Shown in pieces: positions 1-9,456 of a stretch of DNA of 64,000 bases (position 1 is its first letter; each line of letters opens with the position of its first letter). The stretch is from an uncultured bacterium (GTDB lineage Bacteria; Actinomycetota; Coriobacteriia; Coriobacteriales; Coriobacteriaceae): NCBI GenBank assembly GCA_905215505.1, contig CAJMPU010000009.1, forward strand, positions 1 to 64,000, read 5' to 3'. Under the pieces are notes generated by a model. The model saw only the letters and a program-made list of their open reading frames with translations. It ran no database searches and was not told the DNA's origin. A program made the translations under genes and the position numbers.

Positions 1-114
1 GACTTGCAGCGACGGACCTCGGGACGCTCTTACACCACGTCTGCGCGCGCCACCTTGAAACTTCCTAATCACCGTCAGCTAGCGCCAAATTGGAAGTCGA
101 TGGTCACTCATTAA
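1..114 (+). CDS. Possible 3' end of a gene cut by the window edge
   Basis: Frame 1 is open from the first base to a TAA at 112-114 and would encode about 37 residues ending in WKSMVTH. The product is not recognised. A strong hairpin with a T-run follows about 50 bases later, as expected after a gene. With so few residues a chance open frame cannot be excluded. Confidence 0.3.
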   Translation, partial: DLQRRTSGRSYTTSARATLKLPNHRQLAPNWKSMVTH

Positions 115-163
115 CGTACAGTTCTTATAACTTTGTTCATTATTTTCCGCACCTAAAATGATA

Positions 164-199
164 CGCCGTTTGTGACAGTACTCACAAACGGCGTTTTTT
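164..199 (+). terminator. Rho-independent terminator
   Basis: An 11-bp perfect stem (CGCCGTTTGTG / CACAAACGGCG) with an 8-nt loop is followed by six T on the plus strand. It would end transcription of the gene entering from the left. The stretch 115-163 holds nothing I recognise. Confidence 0.85.
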
Positions 200-289
200 G
201 ACCACTGGCGTGTCTGGCAGGCGGCAAGCACCGCCCGAATCCGCATTTTGAACGCGCCCGAATCGGTTCTGGAGCCGGTTTTCGCGCTC

Positions 290-1648
290 TTACTCGTCTT
301 TGGGCGAGGGATGCTTGCAGACCACGCTCATGTAGATCATGCCGAGCACGGCTGCGGTGACCGAACCGGCGAGAATAGCGGCCTTTGCGGCCAGGACCTC
401 AAACTGGGCCGTCGGGAAGGCGAGGCCGCTGATGAGGATCGACATGGTAAAGCCGATACCGCCCAGAATGCCCACACCGGCAATCATGTGCCAGTTAACG
501 TTATGCGGCAGCTCGCAGGCCTTAAGCTTAACCAGGGCAAACGTCATGCCAAAGATACCGATCGGCTTGCCCAGCAGCATGCCAAAGTACACGCCGAGCG
601 TCACCGGGTCGGTGAGCAGCGTGCTCATGTCCACGCCCACTAAGCGAACCTGTGCGTTCACGAATGCAAAGATCGGCAGGATCACAAAGTTGACCGGCGT
701 GGAAATCAGACGCTCCATGCGGATAAGCGGCGGGGTCACGCGGTGCATGACGCGCTCGACCTTGGTGGTCGAGACGGTAAAGTCATGCTGGCCCAGGATG
801 TGCGCCTCGTCGTCGTAGCGGTCATCGAGCAACGGCAGGCACTCGCCCAGCCAATCGGTGAGGTTATCGAGCTTGACGCCGCACTTGGCCGGGATGGTGA
901 AGGCCAGGATGACGCCGGCGAGCGTGGCATGTACGCCGCTCTTGAACATGCAGAACCACAACAGCAGACCCAGTACCGAATACGGAGCAAGACGGTAATG
1001 CTGCGTCTTGTTGAGCCACACGAGCGCGCAGGTCACAAGCGCGGCGGCGCCCAACCAAAACGGATTGGGGCTCTGACCGTAGAAGATGGCGATGGCGGCG
1101 ATGGAGATGAGGTCGTCGGCGATGGCGAGCGTCGAGAAGAACACACGCACGCCGTTGGGCACGCGATTGCCCAAAAGCGATAGCACGCCCAGCGCAAAGG
1201 CAATATCGGTTGCCATGGGGATGGCCCAACCGTTGCGGGCGCCGGCATGGTTAAAGATCAGATAGATGCAGGCGGGAACGACGACGCCACCCACGGCCGC
1301 CAGCATGGGAAGCATGGCCTGGCGCGGGTTTTTAAGCTCGCCGACCGTCATCTCATACTTGAGCTCAATGCCCACCAACAAAAAGAAAATCGCCATGAGG
1401 AAGTCGTTGACGAAAAGCTCAACGGTGAGACCGGCCGTAAGGTTGCCCAGACCCACATACAGCGGGGTCTCCAAAAAGTGATGGATGGCCTCGTAGGCAT
1501 CGGTATTGGCGCAAATGACGGCGGCGATGGCGGCGAAGACCATGACGGCAGCGGAAATCGTGCCGTTCTCGGCGATGCGCTCCCAGATGTCGTGACGTTC
1601 AAAGCGCTTGCGCTCACGAACGTTGAACAGCTGCTCAGTTGCTGCCAT
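290..1648 (-). CDS. nhaA: Na+/H+ antiporter NhaA
   Basis: Integral membrane antiporter that exchanges sodium for protons and takes part in pH and salt homeostasis. The 452-aa protein has about a dozen hydrophobic segments. The paired acidic residues of the ion site appear in LAIADDLISI, the Asp-Asp signature of NhaA. It is about 60 residues longer than the E. coli protein, mainly from a hydrophilic insert in the second half containing LLDDRYDDEAHILG. The start has a good GAAAGGAG ribosome site 7 bases upstream. It stands alone, with ppaC upstream on the same strand behind its own terminator. Confidence 0.93.
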   Translation of the reverse strand: MAATEQLFNVRERKRFERHDIWERIAENGTISAAVMVFAAIAAVICANTDAYEAIHHFLETPLYVGLGNLTAGLTVELFVNDFLMAIFFLLVGIELKYEMTVGELKNPRQAMLPMLAAVGGVVVPACIYLIFNHAGARNGWAIPMATDIAFALGVLSLLGNRVPNGVRVFFSTLAIADDLISIAAIAIFYGQSPNPFWLGAAALVTCALVWLNKTQHYRLAPYSVLGLLLWFCMFKSGVHATLAGVILAFTIPAKCGVKLDNLTDWLGECLPLLDDRYDDEAHILGQHDFTVSTTKVERVMHRVTPPLIRMERLISTPVNFVILPIFAFVNAQVRLVGVDMSTLLTDPVTLGVYFGMLLGKPIGIFGMTFALVKLKACELPHNVNWHMIAGVGILGGIGFTMSILISGLAFPTAQFEVLAAKAAILAGSVTAAVLGMIYMSVVCKHPSPKDE

Positions 1649-1856
1649 GGGCGGCTCCTTTCACGGGAAAGCTCCCGTCTTAAAAAAGCACGGCCCACCC
1701 AAGTGGCGGCGCCGCGCTCTAACGTATTACGCTTGCATCTAGCCTACCCTGCACGACAAGCACGCAGGCGTGGCCGAAAAGCGGAACCACAGGTTGAACA
1801 TTATTTGCTCAACGGCACGGACACGCCTGTCCAAGAGACGACGCGGCACCGTGCAC

Positions 1857-1896
1857 AAAAAACGACCGGAGCGCGGGGCGTCCGCGATCCGGTCGT
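1857..1896 (-). terminator. Rho-independent terminator of ppaC
   Basis: On the minus strand ACGACCGGA and TCCGGTCGT pair around a GC-rich loop, followed by TTTTTTG. It lies 20 bases after the ppaC stop codon. The remaining gap to nhaA (1649-1856) holds the nhaA ribosome site and no gene. Confidence 0.8.
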
Positions 1897-1915
1897 GGCG
1901 TTTGGTCAACTAAAC

Positions 1916-2839
1916 CTAGCAGGCGGCCATAATGGGGGCAGCGACCTGCTTCTTACGGGAAAGGACACCCGGCATCCAGACGCCGTCGTGCTCGTCAGCA
2001 ATGCCCAGGCCCTTCTGAGCAGCCTCGGTCTCGCCCTCGAGCAGGACCTGCGAGCCCTCCTCCATGATGTCGGTGATGCACAGGACAATGCCGTCGGCGC
2101 CCTTCTCGGCGGCGTAGGCGCGCATGGCCTCGCGGATCTCGTCGATCATGCCGAGTGCGCGGCTCTTGTCGACGGTCTCGTACTGGCCGATGAGCAGCTT
2201 CTTGCCAGCGGGCTCGAACATCTTGATGTCGTTGCCGACCATCTCGGCTGCGGTGAAGGAGCCGGACGGACGGGTAAGGAAGACTTCCATGCCAAACTTG
2301 ACCGGATCGACGCCCACCTGCTCGCCGAGCTTGGCGGCGACGGCGCGGTCGACATCGGTGGTGGTGGGGCTCTTGAGCATGAGCGTGTCGGTCATCATGG
2401 CCGAGAGCAGCAGCTTGGCCTGGACGTCGGAAAGCTCAACGCCGAGCACGCCGGCGAGCTTGGTGACGATGGTGCAGCTGGAGCCCCAGGGCAGGCAGAT
2501 GTAGTGCAGCGGGCCGGCGGTCTCAAAGTCGCCGATGCGGTGATGGTCGACGACGCCAAAGACCGTGGCGTCCTTAAGGCCGGCGACGGACTGGGCAGAC
2601 TCGTTGTGGTCGGTGAGGACGACGAGCTGACCGGCCTCGACGGAATCAATCACGCGGGGCTCGGCAATGCCGGCGTCGGCGAGCAACTTGGCGGACTCGG
2701 CCGGAAGCTGACCAAGGGCGCAGGCCTCGTAGGTGTTGCCGGCATACTCAACCTGGTTGAGCAGCTGGGACAGGACGACGGCGCTCATGATGGCGTCGTT
2801 ATCGGGGTTCTGGTGACCAAAGACAAGAACGTTTGCCAT
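1916..2839 (-). CDS. ppaC: Manganese-dependent inorganic pyrophosphatase (family II)
   Basis: Cytoplasmic enzyme that hydrolyses pyrophosphate to phosphate and so pulls biosynthetic reactions forward. Family II belongs to the DHH superfamily. The first metal motif is near the N-terminus as GHQNPDNDAI, the DHH motif is in GVVDHHRIGDF, and the C-terminal substrate-binding SRKKQ is in GVLSRKKQVAAP. The length, 307 aa, is typical. There are no CBS domains, so it should not be adenylate-regulated. A GTGGAGGA ribosome site lies just upstream. It is monocistronic, with a terminator behind it. Confidence 0.95.
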   Translation of the reverse strand: MANVLVFGHQNPDNDAIMSAVVLSQLLNQVEYAGNTYEACALGQLPAESAKLLADAGIAEPRVIDSVEAGQLVVLTDHNESAQSVAGLKDATVFGVVDHHRIGDFETAGPLHYICLPWGSSCTIVTKLAGVLGVELSDVQAKLLLSAMMTDTLMLKSPTTTDVDRAVAAKLGEQVGVDPVKFGMEVFLTRPSGSFTAAEMVGNDIKMFEPAGKKLLIGQYETVDKSRALGMIDEIREAMRAYAAEKGADGIVLCITDIMEEGSQVLLEGETEAAQKGLGIADEHDGVWMPGVLSRKKQVAAPIMAAC

Positions 2840-2963
2840 GGATATCCTCCACTTGATATGTGTACTTGGACGTAGCTATGGTAGCACGCCGATGCCGAGC
2901 CTTCGCAGACGGAAGGGCCACGGCATATTTTGGGGCGCAGGCACGGGGGCCAAGGCTGCCCCT

Positions 2964-3005
2964 TTTGCACCATGTTGGTGCAAAGTAACCTGTCCCCCTT
3001 GCACC
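2964..3005. repeat. REP-like palindrome with GTCCCC tail
   Basis: A perfect hairpin (TTGCACCA / TGGTGCAA) is followed by AACCTGTCCCC and a second TTGCACCA. It sits directly downstream of the ROK kinase stop codon. The reverse complement carries GGGGACAGGTT, the core shared with the repeats near 4016, 43997 and 44074. Confidence 0.55.
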
Positions 3006-3007
3006 AG

Positions 3008-3961
3008 CTATTTGCCGGCGGCGCGCAGGGCTACGTAGGCGGCACCGATAATGCCGGCGTCGTTTCCGAGCGAAGCGACCTTAATGGGCGTCTCGCGCGA
3101 GGCGGAAAGCGCGTACTGCTTAAAGTGCTCGCGAACCTTGTCGAGGTAGACATCGGCCGAGGCGGAGGCGCCGCCGCCGATGAGGAACATCTCGGGATCA
3201 ACCACGTTGGCAATAAGCGCCAGTGCGCGGCCGAGATAGTCGGCCATGGTATCGGCCGCGGCCAGCGCGAGCTTGTCGCCCTCGCGGCAGGCCTGGAACA
3301 CGTCCTTGGAATCAGAAGGCCCGGTGAGCTCGATGGGCTCGACGCCCGCCTTCTTGCACTCGGCAAGGTAGTTGCTCACCACGCCGGTGGCGCTGGAATA
3401 CTGCTCCAGATGGCCATGGCCGCCGCAGCCGCAGGTGCGCTCCTCTTCGGGGTTCAGGCACATGTGGCCAATCTCGCCGCCAGCGCCCACAACGCCCGAT
3501 ACCACGTCGCCGTTGACGATAACGCCGCCGCCCACGCCGGTACCGATGGTGACCATTACCACGTTCTGTACGCCCTTGGCAGAGCCGAGCCAGGCCTCGC
3601 CCATGGCAGCGGCGTTGGCATCGTTCTCGTACTTAACGACCGCGTCGGGGCAGTGCTCCTGAATGGCAACTCTTAGCTCAGGCAGGTTAATGGCAATGTT
3701 GGCCTTGACCTTGGCATCGCCCGATGCCGGGATGGGGCACGGAACGGCCAGGCCAATACCCGCCACAAAGGCGCGCGGAATCTGGGCCTTGGCGACCACC
3801 TGGTCGATAGCCTCGGTCACCGCGGCAAAGCCCGCAGCGTCAACGATGGGCGGCGTGGGCACGCCGGCCTTGGCCAACAGGTTACCGTCCTCGTCGAACA
3901 GGCCCTCCTTAACCGAAGTGCCGCCGACGTCAATGCCGATGTAATACTGCTTAGGTTCCAT
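3008..3961 (-). CDS. ROK-family glucokinase
   Basis: ATP-dependent sugar kinase of the ROK family, probably glucokinase, phosphorylating glucose for glycolysis. The 317-aa protein begins MEPKQYYIGIDVGGTS, the N-terminal phosphate-binding loop. The mid-protein motif GTGVGGGVIVNGDV and the zinc-site region TCGCGGHGHLEQYSS are the ROK signatures. In the zinc motif the usual last Cys is His. The upstream in-frame methionine is rejected because an AGAAAGGCGG ribosome site fits the chosen start. Mannokinase or fructokinase activity is possible, given manA across the divergent gap. Confidence 0.88.
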   Translation of the reverse strand: MEPKQYYIGIDVGGTSVKEGLFDEDGNLLAKAGVPTPPIVDAAGFAAVTEAIDQVVAKAQIPRAFVAGIGLAVPCPIPASGDAKVKANIAINLPELRVAIQEHCPDAVVKYENDANAAAMGEAWLGSAKGVQNVVMVTIGTGVGGGVIVNGDVVSGVVGAGGEIGHMCLNPEEERTCGCGGHGHLEQYSSATGVVSNYLAECKKAGVEPIELTGPSDSKDVFQACREGDKLALAAADTMADYLGRALALIANVVDPEMFLIGGGASASADVYLDKVREHFKQYALSASRETPIKVASLGNDAGIIGAAYVALRAAGK

Positions 3962-4015
3962 GGGAGCCCGCCTTTCTCGTTTAAACATTGCCTGTATAGT
4001 ACCGCTCCCCAGGCA

Positions 4016-4056
4016 AAAACCTGCCAAAAAGGGACAGGTTTGTTTTGGCAGGTTTT
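4016..4056. repeat. REP-like hairpin, CCTGCCAAAA family
   Basis: AAACCTGCCAAAA pairs with TTTTGGCAGGTTT around a loop containing GGGACAGG. Near-identical copies lie at 43997-44036 and, inverted, at 44074-44114. It is positioned upstream of the ROK kinase. The rest of the gap to 4301 is AT-rich and carries the promoter region of the GntR gene, with a TATACT hexamer at 4260-4265. Confidence 0.75.
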
Positions 4057-4169
4057 ATCTGGGAAAACGCAAGGCATGAGATTCGGTTCGCTGGGCGGCA
4101 AAACGGCCCAACCCCATCTTCGAGCCGATCAATTTGCTCAATACCACATTATTCGAATGCATATTCATT

Positions 4170-4181
4170 TAGAGCGCTCTA
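4170..4181. promoter_or_regulatory. Palindromic operator candidate
   Basis: TAGAGCGCTCTA is a perfect 12-bp palindrome in the AT-rich gap between the divergent ROK kinase and GntR genes. An AGCGCT centre is typical of LacI/GalR-family operators, but no such regulator is encoded in the window. It could control either gene. Confidence 0.35.
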
Positions 4182-4301
4182 GTTGATATAGAAAAGCGTT
4201 TTTTGATTATATCTTTCTCGAACTTTTCAAAAACGCAATAGGGATGCTTAGGCGTGGACTATACTTTCGTTTGTACTCAATCAAGCCGGAAAGGAGGTTC
4301 C

Positions 4302-5021
4302 ATGATTCCCAAATACGAGGCAATAGCTGCAGATATCCGTCGAAGCATCGAGGACGGCGCTCTAAAGCCGGGCGACAAGCTGCCCACCGTCGTTGAGTTC
4401 TGCGAGCTCTATAGCGTTTCCAAAATCACCGTCAAACGAGCTGTTGAGCAGATTACCGATGAAGGTCTTGTTACCAGCCGGCGCGGATCGGGCACCTACG
4501 TTAAGGACACGGCGGGGCTTCCCGGCCAGTCGTTTTTCCAGGGCAAGAACGATCGCTCCCAGGGCTTTTCGTATGAGCACCGCGGGGAGAAGGTGACCTC
4601 GGTGGTCTACGATTTCTCGATTGTCAATCCGCCAGCAGACGTCGCTGCCCAGCTGGGAATTGCCGAGGACGACTTTGCCTATCACATCGTGCGCGTGCGC
4701 CAGGTCGACGAGAAGCCCATCGTTATCGAGTACACCTACATGCCCCTCGAGCTGATTCCGGGCCTTAAAAAGAAAGACCTGTATGGATCGGTCTACAGCT
4801 TCATCCGCAAGCAATGCGGGCTGAAGATTTCGAGCTTCCACCGCACCATTCGCGCCGTAGCGGCAACCGAGGAAGAGGCTGAGCGCCTGGACACCAAACC
4901 CGGCTCTCCCCTGCTCGAGCTCAACCAGATTGGCTTTTTGGATAGCGGCACCGCCTTTGAGCATTCGATCTCGCGCAACGTTGGTGACCGCTTTGAGCTG
5001 CACAACGTAACGTTGGCATAG
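4302..5021 (+). CDS. GntR/HutC-family transcriptional regulator (UTRA domain)
   Basis: Sugar-responsive DNA-binding regulator of 239 aa. Residues 1-70 form the winged helix-turn-helix (IAADIRRSIEDGALKPGDKLPT, SKITVKRAVEQI, SRRGSGTYV). Residues from about 85 on are a UTRA effector domain. The start follows a textbook AAGGAGG site at 4291-4297; an upstream in-frame ATG is too far from any ribosome site. It precedes manA by about 75 bases on the same strand and is divergent from the ROK kinase, so it probably controls hexose or mannose genes. The effector is not deducible. Confidence 0.88.
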   Translation: MIPKYEAIAADIRRSIEDGALKPGDKLPTVVEFCELYSVSKITVKRAVEQITDEGLVTSRRGSGTYVKDTAGLPGQSFFQGKNDRSQGFSYEHRGEKVTSVVYDFSIVNPPADVAAQLGIAEDDFAYHIVRVRQVDEKPIVIEYTYMPLELIPGLKKKDLYGSVYSFIRKQCGLKISSFHRTIRAVAATEEEAERLDTKPGSPLLELNQIGFLDSGTAFEHSISRNVGDRFELHNVTLA

Positions 5022-5096
5022 GTTTTTGTAGTCATGCGGGCGCTCGTTACGGCTCGTTTAGAGTGGGCGGCCGCGCAACACCATGGGGGTATGAAC

Positions 5097-6029
5097 ATGT
5101 CCGATTTGATTAAACTGACGCCGATCTTTCACGAGAAGATCTGGGGCGGCCGCCAGCTCGAAACCGTATTTGGTTATGACATTCCCGAGGGTCCCATCGG
5201 TGAGTGCTGGGCCATCTCGGCACACCCCAACGGCGACTGCCAGATCGCTGAGGGCCCGTACGCCGGTCACACGCTGTCATGGCTGTGGGCCGAGCACCGC
5301 GAGCTCTTTGGCAACTGCGAGGGCAAGGAGTTCCCGCTGCTCATTAAGATTCTAGACGCCAAGGACGACCTTTCGATCCAGATCCATCCCAATGACGAGT
5401 ACGCCGCCGAGCACGAGAACGGCAGCCTGGGCAAAACCGAGTGCTGGTATGTACTGGACTGCGAGCCCGGCGCCACGATCATCGTCGGACAGCGCGCGCA
5501 CGACCGCGCCGAGGCCGCGCGTATGATCGAGGACGGCCGCTGGGACGACATGCTCAACGTGCTGCCGATTCACAAGGGCGACTTTTTCCAGATTGATTCC
5601 GGTACCGTCCACGCCATCAAGACCGGCACGCTCATTTTGGAGACGCAGCAGTCGAGCGACGTGACGTATCGCCTGTACGACTACGACCGTCCCGGCACCG
5701 ACGGCAAACTGCGTCCCCTGCACATTGAGCAGAGCCTCGACTGCATCGACTTTGATGCTCAAGCTCCGACCGACGGCACGGTGACCGCGCCCGAGGTCGA
5801 CGGCGTGACCGAGCTCGAGTCTAACTCCTGCTACACCGTCGATCGCGTGCGTGTCGACGGCAGCAAGACCCTCGACCAGCGCTGGCCCTTCATGTGTCTG
5901 TCGGTCATCGACGGCGAAGGCACCGTCTGCGGCGACCCCGTCCACAAGGGAAGCCACCTGCTAGCTCCGAGCACCGTCAGCTCCATCGACCTCGAAGGCA
6001 AGATGGAACTGATCGTCTCGCACCTGTAG
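5097..6029 (+). CDS. manA: Mannose-6-phosphate isomerase, class I short form
   Basis: Zinc enzyme that interconverts mannose-6-phosphate and fructose-6-phosphate. The 310-aa protein is of the short type found in Gram-positive bacteria. Visible signatures are FHEKIWGGRQLE near the N-terminus, the metal-site run IQIHPNDEYAAEHE with GKTECWYVLD, and HAIKTGTLILETQQSSDVTYR. ATG at 5097 is chosen because GGGGG ends seven bases before it; ATG at 5091 is an alternative two codons upstream. Likely co-transcribed with the GntR gene, and a strong hairpin follows. Confidence 0.92.
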   Translation: MSDLIKLTPIFHEKIWGGRQLETVFGYDIPEGPIGECWAISAHPNGDCQIAEGPYAGHTLSWLWAEHRELFGNCEGKEFPLLIKILDAKDDLSIQIHPNDEYAAEHENGSLGKTECWYVLDCEPGATIIVGQRAHDRAEAARMIEDGRWDDMLNVLPIHKGDFFQIDSGTVHAIKTGTLILETQQSSDVTYRLYDYDRPGTDGKLRPLHIEQSLDCIDFDAQAPTDGTVTAPEVDGVTELESNSCYTVDRVRVDGSKTLDQRWPFMCLSVIDGEGTVCGDPVHKGSHLLAPSTVSSIDLEGKMELIVSHL

Positions 6030-6056
6030 ATCGCACCAACAACCCAAACGCAACAA

Positions 6057-6088
6057 GGGGCTCTCCCGTCCATGTACGGGAGAGCCCC
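6057..6088 (+). terminator. Terminator hairpin after manA
   Basis: GGGGCTCTCCCGT and ACGGGAGAGCCCC form a 13-bp perfect stem with a 6-nt loop 27 bases after the manA stop. Only a weak T-run follows, but stem strength and position fit a terminator. Confidence 0.75.
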
Positions 6089-6218
6089 TAATCGTTTCTA
6101 TATATCAGCCCACCCGGCTCTCCAGACCAAAAAGCGACCGAGCAGAGCGACGCTCGCAAGCAACGTTATCTAAGGACCTGGGCGGGCGTATAGGGCAACA
6201 TCGATCGCGAGTTCCGCA

Positions 6219-6255
6219 CGCAAAGGAGGCCACTTAATGTGGCCTCCGTCTTGCG
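6219..6255. terminator. Hairpin, terminator-like
   Basis: CGCAA-GGAGGCCAC and GTGGCCTCC-TTGCG pair around TTAAT. It lies in the gene-free stretch 6089-6301 between two converging genes and may act as a back-up terminator. I see nothing else in that stretch. Confidence 0.45.
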
Positions 6256-6301
6256 CAGGACTGCCCGAGCAGGCGACCAAAGCCCCCGGCGCGCCCGCCT
6301 A

Positions 6302-6412
6302 GCCGGATGTACGGGTTTTCCAGGTGCGGCGGATCGGCCTGAAAGAGGAGGGCATAGACCTTGAGGTCATGCCCGGCGATTGAAGGCCGAGGTGCCGTGC
6401 CTGGGAAAGCCG
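6302..6412. repeat. ERIC-like palindromic repeat, copy 1
   Basis: About 111 bases related to 14280-14395 and 41629-41744. The shared centre is GAAAGAGGAG. Helices are conserved by changed pairs: outer GGTTTTCCA / TGGGAAAGCC, middle CGGCCT / AGGCCG, apical GGGCAT-GACC / GGTC-ATGCCC. It abuts the stop codon of the helicase gene, as the other copies abut or nearly abut purH and hisF. Confidence 0.75.
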
Positions 6413-6413
6413 C

Positions 6414-9314
6414 CTAGGTCAGTTTCACTATAGGCGCAAAGCCCTTCATTAGCTTTTTGGTCTGGCCGGTCTTTTCGAACTGCACCTCGATCATGTCTCC
6501 GGCGACCGAGATCACGGTACCGGTGCCAAAGGTCTTGTGGCTCACGGTATCGCCCGCGGCAAAGTCCTGCGACGCGCTGGCGCGATCGACCTTGCGCTCC
6601 ACCGTCGGCGACACCTTGGACGACGGCTTTTTAGCTCGCGGCGCGCCCGAACCAAAGGTCGAGGCAACACGGCCGGCGTCGGGCGAAACCCCGCGATGGC
6701 GCTCGGTGCCATAGGTGCTGCCACCAAAGAAATCGTCGAAGCTCGATCCGCCGCGCGATCCGGAGCCGCCGGTCGAGCGCGTATGCGAACCGAACACCTT
6801 GCCGCCATACATATCCGAGCCCATGCCCGAGCCAAAGGTGCCGTGACGGTCGCCGCGCTTCTCCCAGCCCGTGCCCTCAAAACCGGCAGAACCGATACCG
6901 CTAAACTCGATATCCTCAAACGGAATCTCGTTGAGGAAGCGCGAGCGCGGGTTGGCAGAAGTCGAGCCGTAGGTGCGGCGCGTGGCCGCATAGGTCAGAA
7001 ACAGGCGCTTACGGGCGCGCGTGATGGCAACGTAGGCCAGGCGACGTTCCTCCTCGAGCTTGCCCGGATCATCGCTGCCGCCAAAGTCGTGCACGTGCGG
7101 GAAGATGCCCTCCTCCATGCCGGCCACGAACACCGCCGGGAACTCCAGGCCCTTGGCGGAGTGGATGGTCATCATGGTAATGGCATGCGTCTCGCCGGCC
7201 AGGGAATCCAAGTCGGAGCGCAGGGCCAGCCACTCCATGAGTGCCGGCAGCGCCTTACAGGTGAGCGGACCGTAGGTGCGCTCGATCTCGTCGGCATGCA
7301 CGGCGCCCGCCGGTAGCTCTGTTGGCACGGCATACGCGTTGCCCGCGATGGCGGCGGCCAGGGCATCCTGCGGCGAGAGCGCCGGGGCGGCTAGGCTATC
7401 GAGCGGATTGGAGCCCGCGGCGTCACGAGCGCCGACAAGTGCCTCAAACGAGGATGCCGGAGCGGACGGTCCCGGCTCGGGCGCAGGCGCGCTCACCACG
7501 ACGGGCTCGGGCTCGGCGCCGGCAGGCACATCGGCAACACCGGCCGCGCGCAGCTCTTCCAAGCTCTCGAGCGTACCCTCGATATCCTCGTGCGTTTCCT
7601 CAAATTCGGCGGCGACGCCCAGGAATTCCTGGATGTTCTCGGCGCGGCTCTCGGACTCCATGGTGCCCTCGGCGCGAAACGCCTGCAGCAGGCCCGTCTT
7701 ATCGACAATCATCTCGACGACGTCCTTGAGCTCGCCGTCCATGCGGCGGCCCTCGCGCACCAGCGCCACAAAACTCGACAGGCCGTTGCGCACCTTGGCA
7801 CTAAACATGCCCGTCTCGGCTGTTGCGATCTCGCAGGCCTGGAAGAACGAGCAGCGGTTGTCGCGCGCCAGCTGCTCGATCTTTTGGATCGAGGTGGAGC
7901 CGATGCCGCGGCGCGGCGTGTTGATGACGCGCTTGACGCTCATCTCGTCGGCCGGGTTCACGATCATCTTGAGATAGGCCATGACGTCGCGAATCTCGGC
8001 GCGGTCGAAGAATCGCGTGCCGCCGACGATCTTGTAGGGCACGCCCGCGCGCAGGAACATATCTTCGAGGATACGCGACTGGGCGTTGGTGCGGTAGAAC
8101 ACGGCGATATCGTCGTAGCTCGTACCCTTGGCATGCAGCTTTTCGATCTCGCCGGCAATCCAGCGACCTTCGTCGCGCTCGTCGCTTGCCTGGAAAGCCT
8201 GAATCTTCTCGCCATCGCCCTCGGCCGTAAACAGGCGCTTGTCCTTGCGCTGCGAGTTGTGGCGAACAACGGCATTGGCGGCGCTCAGGATGTGACCCGT
8301 GGAGCGATAGTTCTGCTCCAACTTGACGGTCTTGCAGTTTTTAAAGTCCTGCTCAAAGTCCAGGATGTTGGTGATGTCGGCGCCACGCCAGCTATAAATG
8401 GACTGGTCGTCGTCGCCCACGACCATGAGGTTTTGGTACTTGGCGGCCAGCAGGTTGGCGATTTCGTACTGGACGTGGTTGGTGTCCTGATATTCGTCGA
8501 CGCTAATGTAGCGGAAGCGCTCTTGGTACTTGTCGAGCACCTCGGGGCGGGTGCGCAGTAGCTCGAGCGTGCGCACGAGCAGGTCGTCGAAGTCCATCGC
8601 GTTGGCGGCGCGCAGGCGGCGCTCCAGCTCCAGGTAGACTTGCGCGGCCTTTTTGTCGTTGGGGCTATCGGCGCTCTTGAGCATGTCCTCGGGCCCGATC
8701 ATGGCGTTTTTAGCAGAGCTGATCTTGCTGCGGATCATGTTGATGGGGAACTGCTTTTGCTCGATGCCGAGCGCCTGCATAATGTCGCGCACCATGCGCT
8801 TTGAGTCGTCGTCATCGTAGATGGTGAATTGACCGGTATAGCCCAGCAGGTCGGCGTCCTCGCGCAGCATGCGCACGCACATGGCATGGAAGGTGCACAC
8901 CCACATGCCACGGGTGCCGCTTGGGATGAGTGCCGCCAGACGCTCGCGCATCTCGGCCGCAGCCTTGTTGGTAAACGTGATGGCAAGAACCTGCCAAGGC
9001 TTAACACCCAGGTCGCCGAGCATATGTGCGATGCGGAAGGTCAAGACGCGGGTCTTGCCCGAGCCGGCGCCGGCGAGCACCAGCAACGGGCCCTCGGTGG
9101 ACAGGACCGCCTCGCGCTGGGCGGGATTAAGGCTGTCGATGTCGACGAGCGGCTTGGCGGGCTTGGGCGCCGGCGCGGGAGCGTCGTAGATGTCGAGCGG
9201 AACGAGCTCGGGCTCCGGCGCAGCGGGGGCGGTGTATGCATCGAGTGGCACGGGTTCCGGCGCGGGCGGCACGGGCGCGGCAGTGTTCTTTTCCCAGGGC
9301 AGGGGCTGGGTCAT
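6414..9314 (-). CDS. pcrA: ATP-dependent DNA helicase, PcrA/UvrD
   Basis: Superfamily 1A 3'-5' helicase for nucleotide excision and mismatch repair and for clearing recombination intermediates. The 966-aa protein carries the Q-motif LNPAQREAV, Walker A GAGSGKT near residue 82, Walker B and motif III DDDQSIYSWRGAD, motif IV QNYRS, motif V TIHSAKGLEFP and motif VI VAITRARKRL. The C-terminus (GDTVSHKTFGTGTVISV) is the PcrA Tudor-like domain that binds RNA polymerase. A Pro/Ala-rich insert near residues 610-690 and a Pro-rich N-terminal tail are unusual. The start has a GAGGAG site. Confidence 0.95.
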   Translation of the reverse strand: MTQPLPWEKNTAAPVPPAPEPVPLDAYTAPAAPEPELVPLDIYDAPAPAPKPAKPLVDIDSLNPAQREAVLSTEGPLLVLAGAGSGKTRVLTFRIAHMLGDLGVKPWQVLAITFTNKAAAEMRERLAALIPSGTRGMWVCTFHAMCVRMLREDADLLGYTGQFTIYDDDDSKRMVRDIMQALGIEQKQFPINMIRSKISSAKNAMIGPEDMLKSADSPNDKKAAQVYLELERRLRAANAMDFDDLLVRTLELLRTRPEVLDKYQERFRYISVDEYQDTNHVQYEIANLLAAKYQNLMVVGDDDQSIYSWRGADITNILDFEQDFKNCKTVKLEQNYRSTGHILSAANAVVRHNSQRKDKRLFTAEGDGEKIQAFQASDERDEGRWIAGEIEKLHAKGTSYDDIAVFYRTNAQSRILEDMFLRAGVPYKIVGGTRFFDRAEIRDVMAYLKMIVNPADEMSVKRVINTPRRGIGSTSIQKIEQLARDNRCSFFQACEIATAETGMFSAKVRNGLSSFVALVREGRRMDGELKDVVEMIVDKTGLLQAFRAEGTMESESRAENIQEFLGVAAEFEETHEDIEGTLESLEELRAAGVADVPAGAEPEPVVVSAPAPEPGPSAPASSFEALVGARDAAGSNPLDSLAAPALSPQDALAAAIAGNAYAVPTELPAGAVHADEIERTYGPLTCKALPALMEWLALRSDLDSLAGETHAITMMTIHSAKGLEFPAVFVAGMEEGIFPHVHDFGGSDDPGKLEEERRLAYVAITRARKRLFLTYAATRRTYGSTSANPRSRFLNEIPFEDIEFSGIGSAGFEGTGWEKRGDRHGTFGSGMGSDMYGGKVFGSHTRSTGGSGSRGGSSFDDFFGGSTYGTERHRGVSPDAGRVASTFGSGAPRAKKPSSKVSPTVERKVDRASASQDFAAGDTVSHKTFGTGTVISVAGDMIEVQFEKTGQTKKLMKGFAPIVKLT

Positions 9315-9456
9315 GGGCGACTCCTCATCTGACGGACGGCGCGCCTGCGGGCAGCGCCATAGTTTGAGCCGTACCAGTATACCGAGCCGCGCGGACACCG
9401 ACGCAAATCACACCACGACTCCGTGCGCCACCATCGGACCCACCCCATCGCCCAAA

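Noticed and set aside
1247..2875. Long plus-strand open frame opposite nhaA and ppaC
   Set aside because: High-GC shadow of two clearly identified minus-strand genes; no family motif and no ribosome site.
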